DNA of 64,000 nucleotides from Evernia prunastri (taxonomy: Eukaryota; Ascomycota; Lecanoromycetes; Lecanorales; Parmeliaceae): NCBI GenBank assembly GCA_003184365.1, contig NKYR01000008.1, forward strand, positions 1 through 64,000, given 5' to 3'. The notes below the pieces were generated by a model. That model was not told where the DNA came from. It saw only the letters and a program-made list of their open reading frames with translations, and did not search any database. Shown here piece after piece: positions 24,717-36,562 of this stretch. Position numbers and translations under genes: made by a program. Position 1 is the stretch's first letter. The number at the start of each line of letters is the position of its first letter.

Positions 24717-25360
24717 AAATCTTTTGTTAATAACATTGTTAATAAGATCGATATTCTTAAATAATTTAATTAATTTTTTAATTTTTTAATATTTTAAATA
24801 TCTTATATAAACGTATTATAGATTAAAAATTTGATTATTAATTTTATATAACAAAAAATTAGATTTCGAATTAAAAAAGAAATTAGAGTTAATTAATATA
24901 AAGATAATATTATTGATAGAATTATATCGCTTTTTATAATTAAGAGCGAAGTATAATATTATAAATTTAATATTTTATTATTTCGATATAAAGATCAATA
25001 TTATTTTAACTTTAAAAGAAATTAATAAAGATTTAAATTCTTATAAACGAAAATAAAATAAATTATTATTATAAAGTCAGACGATAATATCGCGCTTATC
25101 TATTTCGATTTTTATTAAAATAAACTTTATCTAAATATCGACGCGTATAAATTATTTCTTAAATACTTATAAAATTTAGCGATATTTTTAAAATGTAAAG
25201 ATTCTTAAAGAAATATAGAGAATAAAGTAAGAAAAGATAAGAGATCACTCTAATTATTCGACGTTAGTCTTACTTTAACTACTTAATTTTTAACTTTAAC
25301 TACTCGATATTAAACTTACTTTAATAATTCGACGCTTAAAATATGTGAATAAAGAGAAAA
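24717..25360. other. AT-rich damaged DNA, no gene seen
   Basis: Converted AT-rich sequence between two LTR copies; no parent recognised. Confidence 0.45.
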
Positions 25361-25521
25361 ACTGAAATTGTAGAATAGAGAATCGTTAAGATCTCGATCG
25401 ACTAAAGATCGAGTCTTAACGATTTTGACTTCGCTCTATAAGCGACTTTATATAGATTGTTCTTTGTGTTATAGCACTTTATAGCTAATATAACTAAGTG
25501 TTCTATCACATAATTTTGATA
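25361..25521 (+). repeat. RIP-damaged LTR, opposite orientation, possible GAAAA duplication
   Basis: Reads TGAAATTGTAGAATAGAG ... CACATAATTTTGATA on the plus strand, the damaged form of the LTR family. GAAAA lies outside both ends (25356-25360 and 25522-25526). In AT-rich DNA this could be chance. Confidence 0.55.
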
Positions 25522-25839
25522 GAAAACACGTTATACGAGAATTTAAACGCGTAAATTTGAAAGATACTTAAAAAAAAGTATCGATTAGATTAAAGTATAT
25601 ATATAGAAAGTACTAAGTTGTCCCTTACGTAATTTTGAAGATATATACTTTTTCGCTATTAAGCGGCTGAATATCAGTTAAAAAATAGCTAAAAACGGCT
25701 AGCTAATGACTTAAAAAACCAGTAGAAATCGAATAGAAAATCAATATCTTTCACTAAAACCTTCATCGAATAGATATTCGCTGTTAAGCTATCTTCAATA
25801 TCGATATAAAACGATCTTTCATCGGATTTTAATCGGATC
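25522..25839. other. AT-rich spacer before minisatellite
   Basis: Moderately damaged; repeated GGCTA-type words near 25680-25710. No gene. Confidence 0.4.
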
Positions 25840-26320
25840 GAGAACTCTCTAAAGCTATAGTAGCTCTGAAGACTGTGAAGATTGCGGAGACTAAGAACTC
25901 TTTAAGTCTGAAGTAACTGAATGATTGCATGGCTGCATGGCTGCAATAGACATGGGTATGGGCATGAATTTGCTGAGACATCTTCACTATTGCAGTGACT
26001 CGAAAGACTGCGAAGACTGCAGAGGCTGGGAACTCTCTAAGCCTAAAGTGACTGAATGGCTGAATGACTGCATACCTATATGGTTGCAATAGACATAAAC
26101 ATGAGCATTAGCATAAGTATGAATATGAATATGCTGAGATATCTTCATTATTGCAGTAGCTCGAAAAACTACAGAGACTGTAGAGACTGAGAACTCTTCA
26201 AGTCTAAAGTGACTGAATAACTGAATAACTGCAATGAGTATAAGCAAAAGATTGAGATATCTTTATTGCTGTAGTGACTCTAAAGGCTGCGAAGATTACA
26301 AAGGCTGAAAACTCTTTATT
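25840..26320. repeat. Damaged minisatellite related to 18258-18600, about three units
   Basis: CTGAGACATCTTCAC-type starts recur near 25973, 26132 and 26253 with GACTGAATGGCTGAATG blocks between. Both arrays end near a GACTGCCTA word, so they may be copies of one element. The TIRs of the 18-kb element were not found here. Confidence 0.65.
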
Positions 26321-27951
26321 CGCGACTGCCTATTTAGAAATTTCGATTATTCGTTTTATCGATCGTTATATAGTCGTTGTTTAACCGCTTTAAAACTTTG
26401 ATAAAAATTGTAATAGTTATTTATAACTTACTAGCGATATTATAGCGAGTTAAAATCTTTTTAAAGTTATATAGCGGTATTTAAATCGCTATTAATCGAG
26501 TAAAAACTCGATGAAAATCTAGTATTCGATAAACAGCTAGTATATAATAGATATCTACTAGACGTAAAACTTTAAGAGCGAGCATCTGAGTAGATAAAGA
26601 ACGTTAAAAGAAGAGTAAAAAAAACGCGAAAAGGAGACGCGATAGTTTAAGAAGTATTTTTATAAAAAAAAAGTTCTTAATAGAAAATTAAGCGTAAAAT
26701 AACTCGTTTAGATCGATAGTAAACGAAGTAACGAAGTTAGTTTTACGCTTAATATTATTAGAAATTAAAGATATTAAAAAGAAGCGTTAAATTTTAATAA
26801 TTATATATAAAAAGAAGAAAAGAATTATAATAAAGAAGATAAAGAGCGAATTTTTTTTAACGATTTTTAAGAATAAGTAGAAGTATATCTTATTAAAATA
26901 GATTATAATAATAAATAGACTTTAAAATAAAGATTTATTATTATAAACGATGATATAAGAGATCAAAAAGATCTTAAAGAAGAATACGAGATAAATAATA
27001 AAAATGTACGAGTCGATAATAATAATAAGAAAATTCTTTTCGATAATAATCTATAAAATAAAGATTTCGAGATTTAATATAGATAATTAGATTATTATCA
27101 AAGAGAGAATAGAGATAAAAAATTGAAGTCTATATTTAGAACTCGAAATAATTGAAATATAATAATAGAAGAAGAGAGAAAGTTATACTTCTCTCTAATA
27201 TTATACATAATAATAATTGAAATAATAAATAATTTTATTAAAAGATATTTAATTAAGATAAGTGAGATAAAGAGAATAGAGAGATATAATTAGATAGTAA
27301 TTAAGATAAGTGAGATAAAGAGAATAGAGAGATATAATTAGATAGTAATTATAATATAATATTTTAATTATTAAAAACGAAAATATATAATTAGAGCGTG
27401 TTAAAATTCTACGCGCTACGCTAAATATTATTAAATTTATAACACTCGTAATTATTAGAAGAAAACGTTAAAGATATTAAAATTTTATATTAATTATAAG
27501 AGAATAGATTACGCGATATATGAAAAGAAAATCTACATAAAAAAATTAAAATTAAAGAATACGTTAAAGAATAACGAATAAAGTTTTATTATATAAATCG
27601 TTAAAAAAGAGATTGTTTTCGATATTTCTAAAAATAGATAAAGAATTTATATTAATAAATTGAAAAAGAAGAGAAAAATAATGTTAGAAATATTTAAATC
27701 AATAAAGGTATTAAATATTAAAAAAGAGATTAAAATATATAGAAAGATAAATAAAAAATAGAAAAATCAACGATACGCTTAATACTCTTAATTCGAGAAT
27801 TAAAATAATAGATAATCGTAATATTAAGTATTTTTAAGAAAGCTATACGAGCTTCTCTTTAATAAAAAGATTTTAATAATAAAATCGTTATTTTTAAGAA
27901 GATAACGTAAAATTTAACATATAAAAAGATAATAATTAATATAGCGAAATA
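26321..27951. other. AT-rich damaged DNA
   Basis: No gene. A 48-bp exact tandem duplication is at 27251-27346. A-rich plus-strand sequence dominates 26600-27900. Confidence 0.5.
27251..27346. repeat. 48-bp tandem duplication, two identical copies
   Basis: AATTAAGATAAGTGAGATAA begins at 27251 and 27299. Identity between copies implies a recent duplication. Confidence 0.85.
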
Positions 27952-28745
27952 GATTGATTGATTGATTGTTTTATACGCCTATGCTAGCTACTTGATGTAA
28001 GCTAATGAGGGTAACATTAACGCTGAACCAGCTTTACGGCTGGGCGTTGAAGAAACCTGAGGGCGAACCTCTGGACAAAAACTTCAACTAAACAGTACGC
28101 TCTCCCTTCTGCTGTGCTCCTTAGGAGCCCTATTACACCACCGCACATCTCTCTACTTCTTTGCGCCGACTCTTCTATTCTCTGACTTTTGTATCTCTGA
28201 TCGCCCCCGCCTCTAGAGGCGGGTACGATCGCTTCTTCGTGCGCCCTTTTTGGGCTTAATGGTCTCCTCTACCCCGAGGGGTAGTCTTGACCGTTGGAGT
28301 TGTTCGCTGGCCAACTCGAAGCTGTNTTGTATTTTCCGTCCAATTACGTCAATGCTCTGATATTCCTCGACGTCCCTATATGGATTAACCCAATTCTTCT
28401 TTCTTCTTGTGCTGGTGGCCGCTAGGTCCCAGCTTTTTTCTTTCAGGGCTTTAAGAGCCCAGGCCTCTTTCGTCACCGTAGGTGTAGGCCCTCGTTTCCT
28501 TTTCCTGCCTCTGCTACCCTGGAAGTACCGGGCGATTCGCTCGTTGCCCTCTTTCGTGGCGGGGTGGGTACCTCGTAGAGCTTGGTGTTGCAATACCAGC
28601 TTGTCGAGTTGGTATTCCAGGGGGGCTATAGAAGCCTCCGCCTCTAGGACCGGGATGGGAGTTGCCTTATATGCTCCGGTCACCCTGCGAAGACACTCAT
28701 TTTGTATCTTGGTTAGCTTCTCGGAGGGCTTCCGGGTCTTTAAAT
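27952..28745 (-). mobile_element. LINE family A, 5'-truncated 3' part
   Basis: On the minus strand an open frame (28683 to 28213, interrupted by the N at 28326) reads a post-RT linker (MTGAYKATPIPVLEAEAS) and the last residues of ORF2. The 3' UTR with a GTTGAAG/CTTCAAC hairpin follows, and the tail is (CAAT)n at 27952-27968. The zinc-knuckle segment present at 36.7-37.6 kb is missing because of the N. It is essentially unmutated in damaged surroundings, so a young insertion. Confidence 0.8.
28326..28326. other. Assembly gap (single N) inside LINE A
   Basis: Comparison with 36.7-37.8 kb shows that several hundred bases of LINE sequence (zinc-knuckle region) are absent across this N. Confidence 0.8.
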
Positions 28746-29630
28746 CTTTATTTTTAAAGATTATCGTTAATAATTTATCTATTCAACTCTTAGAAAATTG
28801 ATTAATCTTCTATATATAATTATAAAAATTAATTAATCTCTTTATTATTAAAGACGAGAATTTTAATTTTTTTCTCAACGTCTTCTTTAAGCGAAACGTT
28901 AATATCTTATAAAATTTCGAAAAAATATCGTTATTTTCGAACGACTTTTTTAAAGTCGTACGTTAAATAACTAGCTTTATCTTATTAATCGATATAAAAT
29001 TAACAGCTCTATAATCGCTTTCGAGAATATCTTATTCGTCAAGCTTTTTAAAATCTCTTATCGCGTCGCGTCTTTAAAAAACTTCGTTATATATAAATTT
29101 CTATAATACGTCTTAATTACTTTTATCACGTTCGTAGATTTTAAATATAATTTTTTTCATTAATTAATTAAAACTTTAAGTTCAGCTTTATTAAAGATCT
29201 TCGTTTTATTGAAAAATTATCTATTAGACTTTTTATTAAATATAAGATATTTAATTATCGCATTATAGATATTTAATTATCGCATTATAGATATAATTAT
29301 AATTATACGTCTTAGTTAGATATTCTTTTTAAATATTAATTATAATTAGTCTTTCTTCAAGCTCTTAATTTCTTTTCTTCTTCAAATTCTTTTATCTCTT
29401 TTTCAACACGTATTTAAATTTACGATCGATTTTACAATCGATCTTATAATCGATTTTTATCAAAAAATTTATTATACTCGAAATCGCAACTTTATATAAA
29501 TTTTATTTCTTTAAAAAATAAATTTAGAGAAAAAACTTTAATGTTTTTCGCGTTATTTTTTTTATCTTAAATCTTTTAAATAATAGCGAATTAAGACGTT
29601 ATCGTTTAGAATCTCTATTCGACACTTTAT
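28746..29630. other. AT-rich damaged DNA, no gene seen
   Basis: Follows the truncated LINE. It contains a 22-bp doublet near 29250-29295. I tried to read damaged RT in it on the minus strand without a convincing match. Confidence 0.4.
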
Positions 29631-30020
29631 CAGTATATATAAAAACATAAGGTAGGGCTGAGCTAAAATATCTTAATTTTGTATGTGCAGCCAATGTAAA
29701 CCTCCACCTGATTACGCTTTTAGGTATCGCGTGCTTAGTCAGCCCGCTAGGTCTCCCGAGCGCCTCCTCATCAAAACTTTGGTGTAGCCTTTTCTATCAA
29801 ATTTTTGATGTTCCTTTTTTCAATTGTGAAGATATATATGCGCTATTCAGGGAATCAAATTTTTTTGGAATCGATACTATAGTTATTGATAAATACTAAT
29901 TTGAAAATTTTTCACCTCTGAGAGACCCCGAACCTTTCTACCTCCGGGGTGCGTGACTCTGAAATCAGCCCCCGAAATTCTCAAAACACATCACGAATTG
30001 AATTCGTGGGCCTATACTTG
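29631..30020. mobile_element. Unmutated DNA-transposon-like fragment, shares an end with 34.7-35.6 kb
   Basis: Starts CAGTATATATAAAAAC and holds about 130 bp homologous (inverted) to 35420-35580, including GCGTGCTTAGTCAGCCCGCTA. The other end has a perfect 17-nt palindrome CACGAATTGAATTCGTG (29992-30008) and CCTATACTTG, shared with 20220-20247. The CAGTATA start resembles pogo-type ends, but this is only suggestive. No target duplication identified. Confidence 0.5.
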
Positions 30021-30059
30021 TCGAAATATAAGATCATTATAATTACTTTATAATCTATT

Positions 30060-30152
30060 AATATTTTATTCGATTTAATATTTTATTCGATTTAATATTT
30101 TATTCGATTTAATATTTTATTCGATTTAATATTTTATTCGATTTAATATTTT
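30060..30152. repeat. 17-bp tandem repeat, about 5.5 copies
   Basis: Unit AATATTTTATTCGATTT repeated without change, hence younger than the surrounding mutational decay. Confidence 0.85.
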
Positions 30153-30596
30153 ACTTCTTCGAAACTCCGAGTTAATCATTTCGAATATAAATACGATTTA
30201 TTCGAGATATAATATATTCAAATTTTTCTACGAAGAAGATAAATAATCTATTCTTCGAATAATTATATTTTTAATTATTCGTTAAATTATAAATATCTTT
30301 CTCTAAATTTTTAAGAAGTTTTACGAACTTCGTCTTTTATTAAATCGTCGCTTCTTTAACATTAATAATTTTATTAATAAACTTTAAACTCAAGTTTTAA
30401 TTACTTTTTATTACGTTATATAAGATATTTAATAAAAATATTTTTTATTTTTTATTTTTTATTAATTTATTTAAATTAAAGAAATCTTTTTTCGTTCTTT
30501 GCGAGAGTATAGATATATACGATCGTAATCGACTAATCACGACTTATTATTCTATAAATTAATAAACGTTTATCTTCGCTGTAAAAGATTTTATAA

Positions 30597-30632
30597 GTAG
30601 CTAGCATAGGCGTATAAAACAATCAATCAATC
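30597..30632 (+). mobile_element. 36-bp LINE A 3'-end insertion with 12-bp target duplication
   Basis: The insert is the last bases of LINE A plus its (AATC)n tail: GTAGCTAGCATAGGCGTATA then AAAC and repeats. The same bases in reverse orientation are at 27972-27994 and 35836-35858. AAGATTTTATAA flanks it exactly (30585-30596 and 30633-30644). This is a severely 5'-truncated target-primed insertion. Confidence 0.85.
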
Positions 30633-30644
30633 AAGATTTTATAA

Positions 30645-31303
30645 TTTTATTCGTTATTTATTTATTATACTATTATCTTATTATTATTAATAATTACGAT
30701 ATTATAATCTATTTCATTTCGATTCGAGTCGTTTATATAGTAAGTCGTAATCGATATTAATGAAAAAGTCTTCTAAAAGTAGATCTATATTTTTATTATT
30801 ATTTCGAACTTTTGAATTAATAAGATATTCACTTTATATCGCTACAATATATTATATATACGATTAAACTTATTAAATTTAAGTATTAATCTAACGTTAA
30901 GCGAAACGATATTAATTTTATCTATAAAAGTTTTAATTAAGCGTTAATTAAAGTGTAAAATAAATTATATATATAAATCTAAAACTTTTAAATATATAAT
31001 CGTAAGAAAAAAAAAACTTTTTACGTTTATACGTCGAATAATTTATCGCTTAATAATAGATTATAATAAAGATATCTTATTAATAATTATATTATCTTAA
31101 TCTATTTATAGTGTCGCGTTATATAATCGTCGTAATAAAAATTATAGCGTTTCTTTTAATCGATTATCACGAATCGTAATTTAAACGACTTATTAAAATT
31201 CGCATTTATATCTCTTATCGATATTAGAAATTTATATATTCTCGAGCTTCTCTCGAATATTAAAAGTAATTTAAATTTTATTACGAACTTATAATTTAAA
31301 TAG
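30645..31303. other. AT-rich damaged DNA, no gene seen
   Basis: Converted AT-rich sequence between two small insertions. Confidence 0.45.
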
Positions 31304-31525
31304 TGTCATGAACTCAGATCCACAATCAGGTATAGTGGCCCATCCTCACTGACAAGGCTGGCCCATGCCAAGCAAGACCAGCCCTTCAGCTCAGCCCTAC
31401 ACTAGCGCGTCGAGCCGTGGCCTCATATTTCTACAAGCATGCATTTGTACTTAGAAAACCTCATAGTTAGAATTCTATTCACACTACATTCAAATGCTAT
31501 TCAGTCCTACTTATAGTCCCTGACA
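31304..31525. mobile_element. Solo LTR-like insertion, 222 bp, unmutated
   Basis: Ends are TGTCATGAACTC and AGTCCCTGACA. ATAG lies directly outside both ends (or AATAG/AATAGT if the boundary is shifted by one base), so the duplication is 4-6 bp. On the minus strand TATAAGTAGG lies near the start, a possible TATA element. No coding content. Confidence 0.6.
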
Positions 31526-34500
31526 ATAGTTTAATTAAAATTTATATCTCTAAAACAGCGAAATAATCGCAATCTATCTCGTTATCTCGAATCGTTTATT
31601 CTTTGAAAAAATCGATTTTATATAATAAACGATAAATACGTAAAATCTCGATATATAATATTCGCTCGCAAAAATCTCTTTTTTAAAAATTGAAAAAATC
31701 TTATTAATTTTTATATTTACTATCTTTCGCGAATCGTAGTATATTAATTAATCTTTTTTATTATAATTGAAATATTTCGAGAATATTTTATTCGCGAGAA
31801 CGTGATTATTAATTAACGTATCGATAATTTAATACGTAGTTAAGACGCTATTATTTCTTAATGCTATCGATATTAATAAATATAATTATCTTTCGTTTAA
31901 ATATCTAGAATTTTCTACGAGCTTCAATTCGCTTCTTTCTTATCTTCGAATAAAAATAGACTTAATAATCTTTTTTTTATTCTTTTATTTTAATATCTTC
32001 TTTCATTTATTATTAAAAAGATTAAAACGAAAGATAAAAGAAAAACGTAATCGCATAGCGAGCTCGATATTATTCGAAATAAATAATAATTTAAATATTA
32101 ATAAAGTTTGAAATAAAAATAATGAAAGCGAGACGAATCTCGTATTTTTAACGAAGAGATCGCTAAATAACTTTCGCGACGTTTTTAAAAGAATAAATTA
32201 CTTATCGTTCGACACACTCGATCTTGAAATAAAATCGATTATTATTTTCTTTTTGCGTTTTTATCGAAGAAAGATTTATATATTAATTCTTTCTCTCTTT
32301 CTTTCTTTTTTCTTCGACGTTCTAAATTAAAAAAGAAAAGATAAACTTGTTTTATTAAATTCGACGCTCGCACTATTCAAATACGTCTTCGATTAATAAT
32401 TCGCTTAATAATAATAATAGAATTTGAGAAATTTGTCTTTATTCTTTTTTATCGTCGTTATCTTCTTTATTTTTATTACTTTCTTTATTTTTCTTTTTAT
32501 TTTTTTAATAATTTCAATCATAATTTTTTCTTTTATATTAAAAATATTAACGTCGAATTCGAATAGTATAAGAAGTATACGTAATCCACGTTCTTCAAAT
32601 CGAATAGAATTTCTAAACTCGATTCTAAATATAGAATTTTCATCTAACACTTTTAAGTTAGATAGCTTATCGATTAATATATCGTTATTTAATAATATAT
32701 TATTCTCGTCTTTATTATTCTATTAATTCTTAGATAACTATTTATTAATTATATTCGAATAAAAGCTTAATATTTTATTTATTACTTCGCTTCTAGATTT
32801 AGAATCGCTTATTATAAAAGATTAAATTAATAATATTTTAATCTATATGTGTGTCTTTTTTATGAAGTGTGAAAAATTTCGTAAAATTATTTTCTTTTAT
32901 CGAGATTTTTTATCTCTAAGATTTCTCGATTATATCGTTTTTAAATTAAATTTTCAATAAAAACACGCTTTTTCGTTTTAAATCTCAATAATAATAAAGA
33001 CGTAATATAGTTACGTCTCGATCTCGAGTTTTAGATTTTAATAATAACAAAGACGCGATAAAGTCGCGTCTCGATCGCGTTGAATAGATTAAAATTGTAA
33101 TACTAAAGAAGATAATGATAACTGCGTCGAATTACGATATACTCGAAATCTTTATCTAATATTGCGATCTTTGACTTTCTTGAAAATAGTCATCTTAATA
33201 TCTCTAACTTTAAAATTCGTTAAAGAAATATCGCGATTTATAAGAAAAATATTGTCAAGTATTAAATTTCTAAAGACATTACGATAAGATATCGTATATA
33301 GTCTCAGACACATCGACGACGAGACGTCGCTATCGATGCTCTTAGACATCTCATCGCTGTCGTTAGCTCCAGAATATCTTGAGAAATTCTTCTACGAAAG
33401 ACTTTTATAGTCTTAGTGATAATAGTATTAAATCGATTTAAAAAGATAATCGTTAAACTAGTTTCTTTTATTAAAGAATTATTGGAATTAAAATAAGTCG
33501 AGAAGTTTTTGATAGAAAATTTAATAGAGAATTTCGTTAAACTAGTCTTAATAAATAGCGAATTGTGTTATCGATAGTAATCAATTAGCTGAGATAATCG
33601 ACGATACTTATAAATACGATCGACGAATATCTTAAAGAAGCGTCGAAAGATCGAGATATCTATAACTTAATTGACTGAAAAGATCGATAACTTAGACGAT
33701 AAACGCTTAAATTATTGAGCTGTAGTAGAAACTAGTAGTTTAGAATAAAAGTAATAATAATAAATATAATTAATAATAAGATTAGTCTCGAGAGATATTT
33801 CGTGTAGATAAGCTCTATTCGTGACTTTAATAAAGACGTCGAACTGAAAAATTATTTTAATGAGATCGTTAATAAGTTAAAACTATATACGTGTACTGAG
33901 AGTATTAGACGATAAGTTTAATAACGTTATGATGATTTTAATAACGTTATGATGATTAAATGTAAGCGAAAGCAATAAAGCAACTAAGTAACTGAACTAA
34001 TAGCTTAAAGAATATCAATAAAGATAACACTCTTAATAAGCTGATGGTATTGCGGTTAATTAATGCGATACATCTATAAAAAACGTGAATAATAAACGCT
34101 TGATTAATCTCTCTAGAAAGTGACTGCTTAAGTAGAGATTTCTACGAAGAGACTAGTACTAGCATGGCTCGACTTCTCCTGCCTCTCTGACCTAACGAAA
34201 CCTGACGAAGACTTCTACGCTAGGTATAGCCGCAACATGAGCGAACTAGATAGATCGTTCGTTATCTACTATATGAATATAGACTGTATATAAAGCAGAG
34301 AAGTAGACTTTAAATAGCGAAAAGAAGAAAGATATAAGAGAGAGTGATAACTCATAAAGATATATTAATAATATCTCGCTACGTCTTTATAACGACGAAT
34401 TTTATATAAAATACTAAATTTATTAAAAAATTTCGAGTTCTCGATGAAGAATAAAAAGAAGAATTCGTAGAGATATAATAATTAATAAATAGAACGCGAT

Positions 34501-34723
34501 TACGATGTGAAGAATTTCAACGTAGTAGAATATTCTTTTACAAGAATATATGCAATGAGATAGCAAGTAAATTTACATCGATTTATATAGTCTCACTTTT
34601 ATTAGTGAGACAATATAATTGACTGAATTGACTAATAGACGAACTATATAATCTCGCATAGTTGACTCACTAAGGGACTAACTTCAGGGTAATATGACAT
34701 AATCATTCAATCAATCAATCAAC
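31526..34723. other. AT-rich damaged DNA; 33.1-34.7 kb less damaged
   Basis: No intact gene. Between about 33.1 and 34.7 kb damage is lighter. It could be the gag region of the plus-strand gypsy element whose pol starts near 37.8 kb, separated by later insertions, but I found no gag motif. It ends at 34711-34722 in a (TCAA)n run like a LINE tail. Confidence 0.4.
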
Positions 34724-35580
34724 CTCCCATGCAATATTCGTCTTCTTCCATCACTATAAACTCGCTGCCGGTAAAAGAACTTGCTTGATCACCTTATTCT
34801 TAATACACCTCGCTGATCGATTCGGCTGCTTCCTCAATAGATCCTTTGTAGCCACAATAGCTAGCCCATTCTTGCTGGTGACTCTACTCAAGACCACAGA
34901 CCGACGTGTTGCAATGACTGTTCTTGCGACTTGTTAATGATCATACTGAACGCCAGGCGAACAGGGTACTGGATTCGCCGAAAGGGAGCATGTAGGCTGT
35001 TCGAATCCGGCGGTGACAATGGGATGAGCGGTATATAGTGGCGTTTACCGTCATGTTCGCCATTCGCTCAGAGGCGCCCTGAATGTGTCAAATGAGGCCC
35101 TGAGTGCTGGACGAAAGACACTGTACCTAATACGCTTGGTAACATGCGGGCGAGGCGTATCTAGAGCGAATGTATTCATGGTGAAGTGATGGAGGAATAT
35201 GGTGGAATAATTATTCGCGTGTAGGATAAACAAAAGATTCTTGTTAAGGCTCTGAGTAAGTGATTGCTTGAAGTGCAATATTTCAATGAAACACCGCTCA
35301 GTCAATAATAGATGTTTTTAGAAGGTTTACATCGTTGGACAGGGTCATTCGAGCACTGTAATTTACGAAAGTTTGAAGATATCATATATCGATGGAATAG
35401 AGCAATTGGAATTGCAAAAGTACTACACCCAAATTTTGATGAGGACGCGCTCGGAAGGTCTAGCGGGCTGACTAAGCACGCTATATCAAAGAGCGTAGTG
35501 ATTTCGAGGTTATTATTGACTGCACATACAAATTCAAGGTTTTTTTAGCTCAGCCCTATCTTATTGTATTATATATACTG
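34724..35580. mobile_element. Unmutated DNA-transposon-like segment
   Basis: Normal composition. The right end (35580 inward) is the reverse complement of the element start at 29631 and is homologous for about 150 bp. Short open frames are 35312-35548 (+), reading GLHRWTGSFEHC near its start, and 35051-35305 (-). Neither matches a family I can name. The left end abuts a (TCAA)n tract, so the left boundary is uncertain. Confidence 0.4.
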
Positions 35581-35825
35581 ATATAATAAATAAATAATCA
35601 TCATATTCGTCTTAATATAATTATCGATACGATTTTTCGCTCTCGATAAAGTAAGAGCTCTTTAATTTCGTCTTCAAGTTTATTTTTTCTTCTTCAATAA
35701 CGAATAAAGTTTTTCTAACAAATATAAATTCAACGCTTATCTAGTTATCTTATCGTATTTTACTATCTACTTATCTAAATTACTTAATTAACTATTATAA
35801 TCTATAATTTAATAATCGAGTATAT

Positions 35826-35954
35826 TGATTGATTGTTTTATACGCCTATGCTAGCTACTTGATGTAAGCTAATGAGGGTAACATTAACGCTGAACCAGCT
35901 TTACGGCTGGGCGTTGAAGAAACCTGAGGGCGAACCTCTGGACAAAAACTTCAA
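35826..35954 (-). mobile_element. 129-bp LINE A 3' end with 12-bp target duplication
   Basis: Matches the LINE A 3' UTR and (CAAT)n tail of 27957-28085. AATCGAGTATAT occurs on both sides (35814-35825 and 35955-35966). On the minus strand the copy begins at TTGAAGTTTTTG, inside the 5' arm of the conserved 3'-UTR hairpin, so truncation occurred at that structure. Unmutated. Confidence 0.9.
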
Positions 35955-35966
35955 AATCGAGTATAT

Positions 35967-36561
35967 AATATTCAATATAAAAGATAAGTTTTAATTAATC
36001 TTTCAAAGGTATTTAAAAGCGAATCTATTAAAATCTATATATAAGTCTAATATCACAATTAATAATTCTTAAATATTTTAATAGATTATCAAAAAACGTT
36101 AATAACAGATAAACGTTCTTCGTATAATGAAGTCGATTCTCGAAACGAGTTAATTAGAATAATATCTATTTATAATAAGCGGAGAAAAAAGCGAAACTTC
36201 GAGAAATCTAATTAAGAAGAAGAGAATTAATCTTTATTTACAACTTCTCGTAAAGTAATAAATAACACAAATTATTATTATTATTATTATTATATTAATT
36301 AAGCATCGTACATTAGATAATTATATTTTCACACTTAACTTTTATTAAAGATTTTTTTTATTTCTTAATTTTAGTCTAAAAGAAGAGATTTCAATAATAC
36401 GAGACTATTTTTATCTCAATCATCTTTAATAAAAACTTTTATTATATAATCTAAGTCTATCAACGAAATATATAAAAGTTTTATCGATATTAATTTCAAG
36501 CTTAAAGTTAATACGTTAAAGACTTTTATAATAAAGCAAAATTTTAAAACGAAAGACTTTA
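35967..36561. other. AT-rich damaged DNA
   Basis: No gene; (ATT)n microsatellite near 36271-36290. Confidence 0.5.
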
Positions 36562-36562
36562 N
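36562..36562. other. Assembly gap (single N) at LINE edge
   Basis: AT-rich DNA is joined to the middle of a LINE 3' UTR; the LINE tail is missing here. Confidence 0.8.

Noticed and set aside
25829..26247. Open frames in the second minisatellite
   Set aside because: Same repeat artefact as at 18.3 kb, in damaged form.
29992..30020. Terminal hairpin considered as a Helitron 3' end
   Set aside because: No CTRR terminus or A/T insertion context follows the hairpin.
30060..30152. Repeat array considered as a CRISPR-like array
   Set aside because: Units are contiguous without unique spacers; simple tandem repeat in a eukaryote.
35003..35025. GTTCGAATCC, a B-box-like word, suggesting a tRNA
   Set aside because: No A box at the right distance and no acceptor stem pairs around it.
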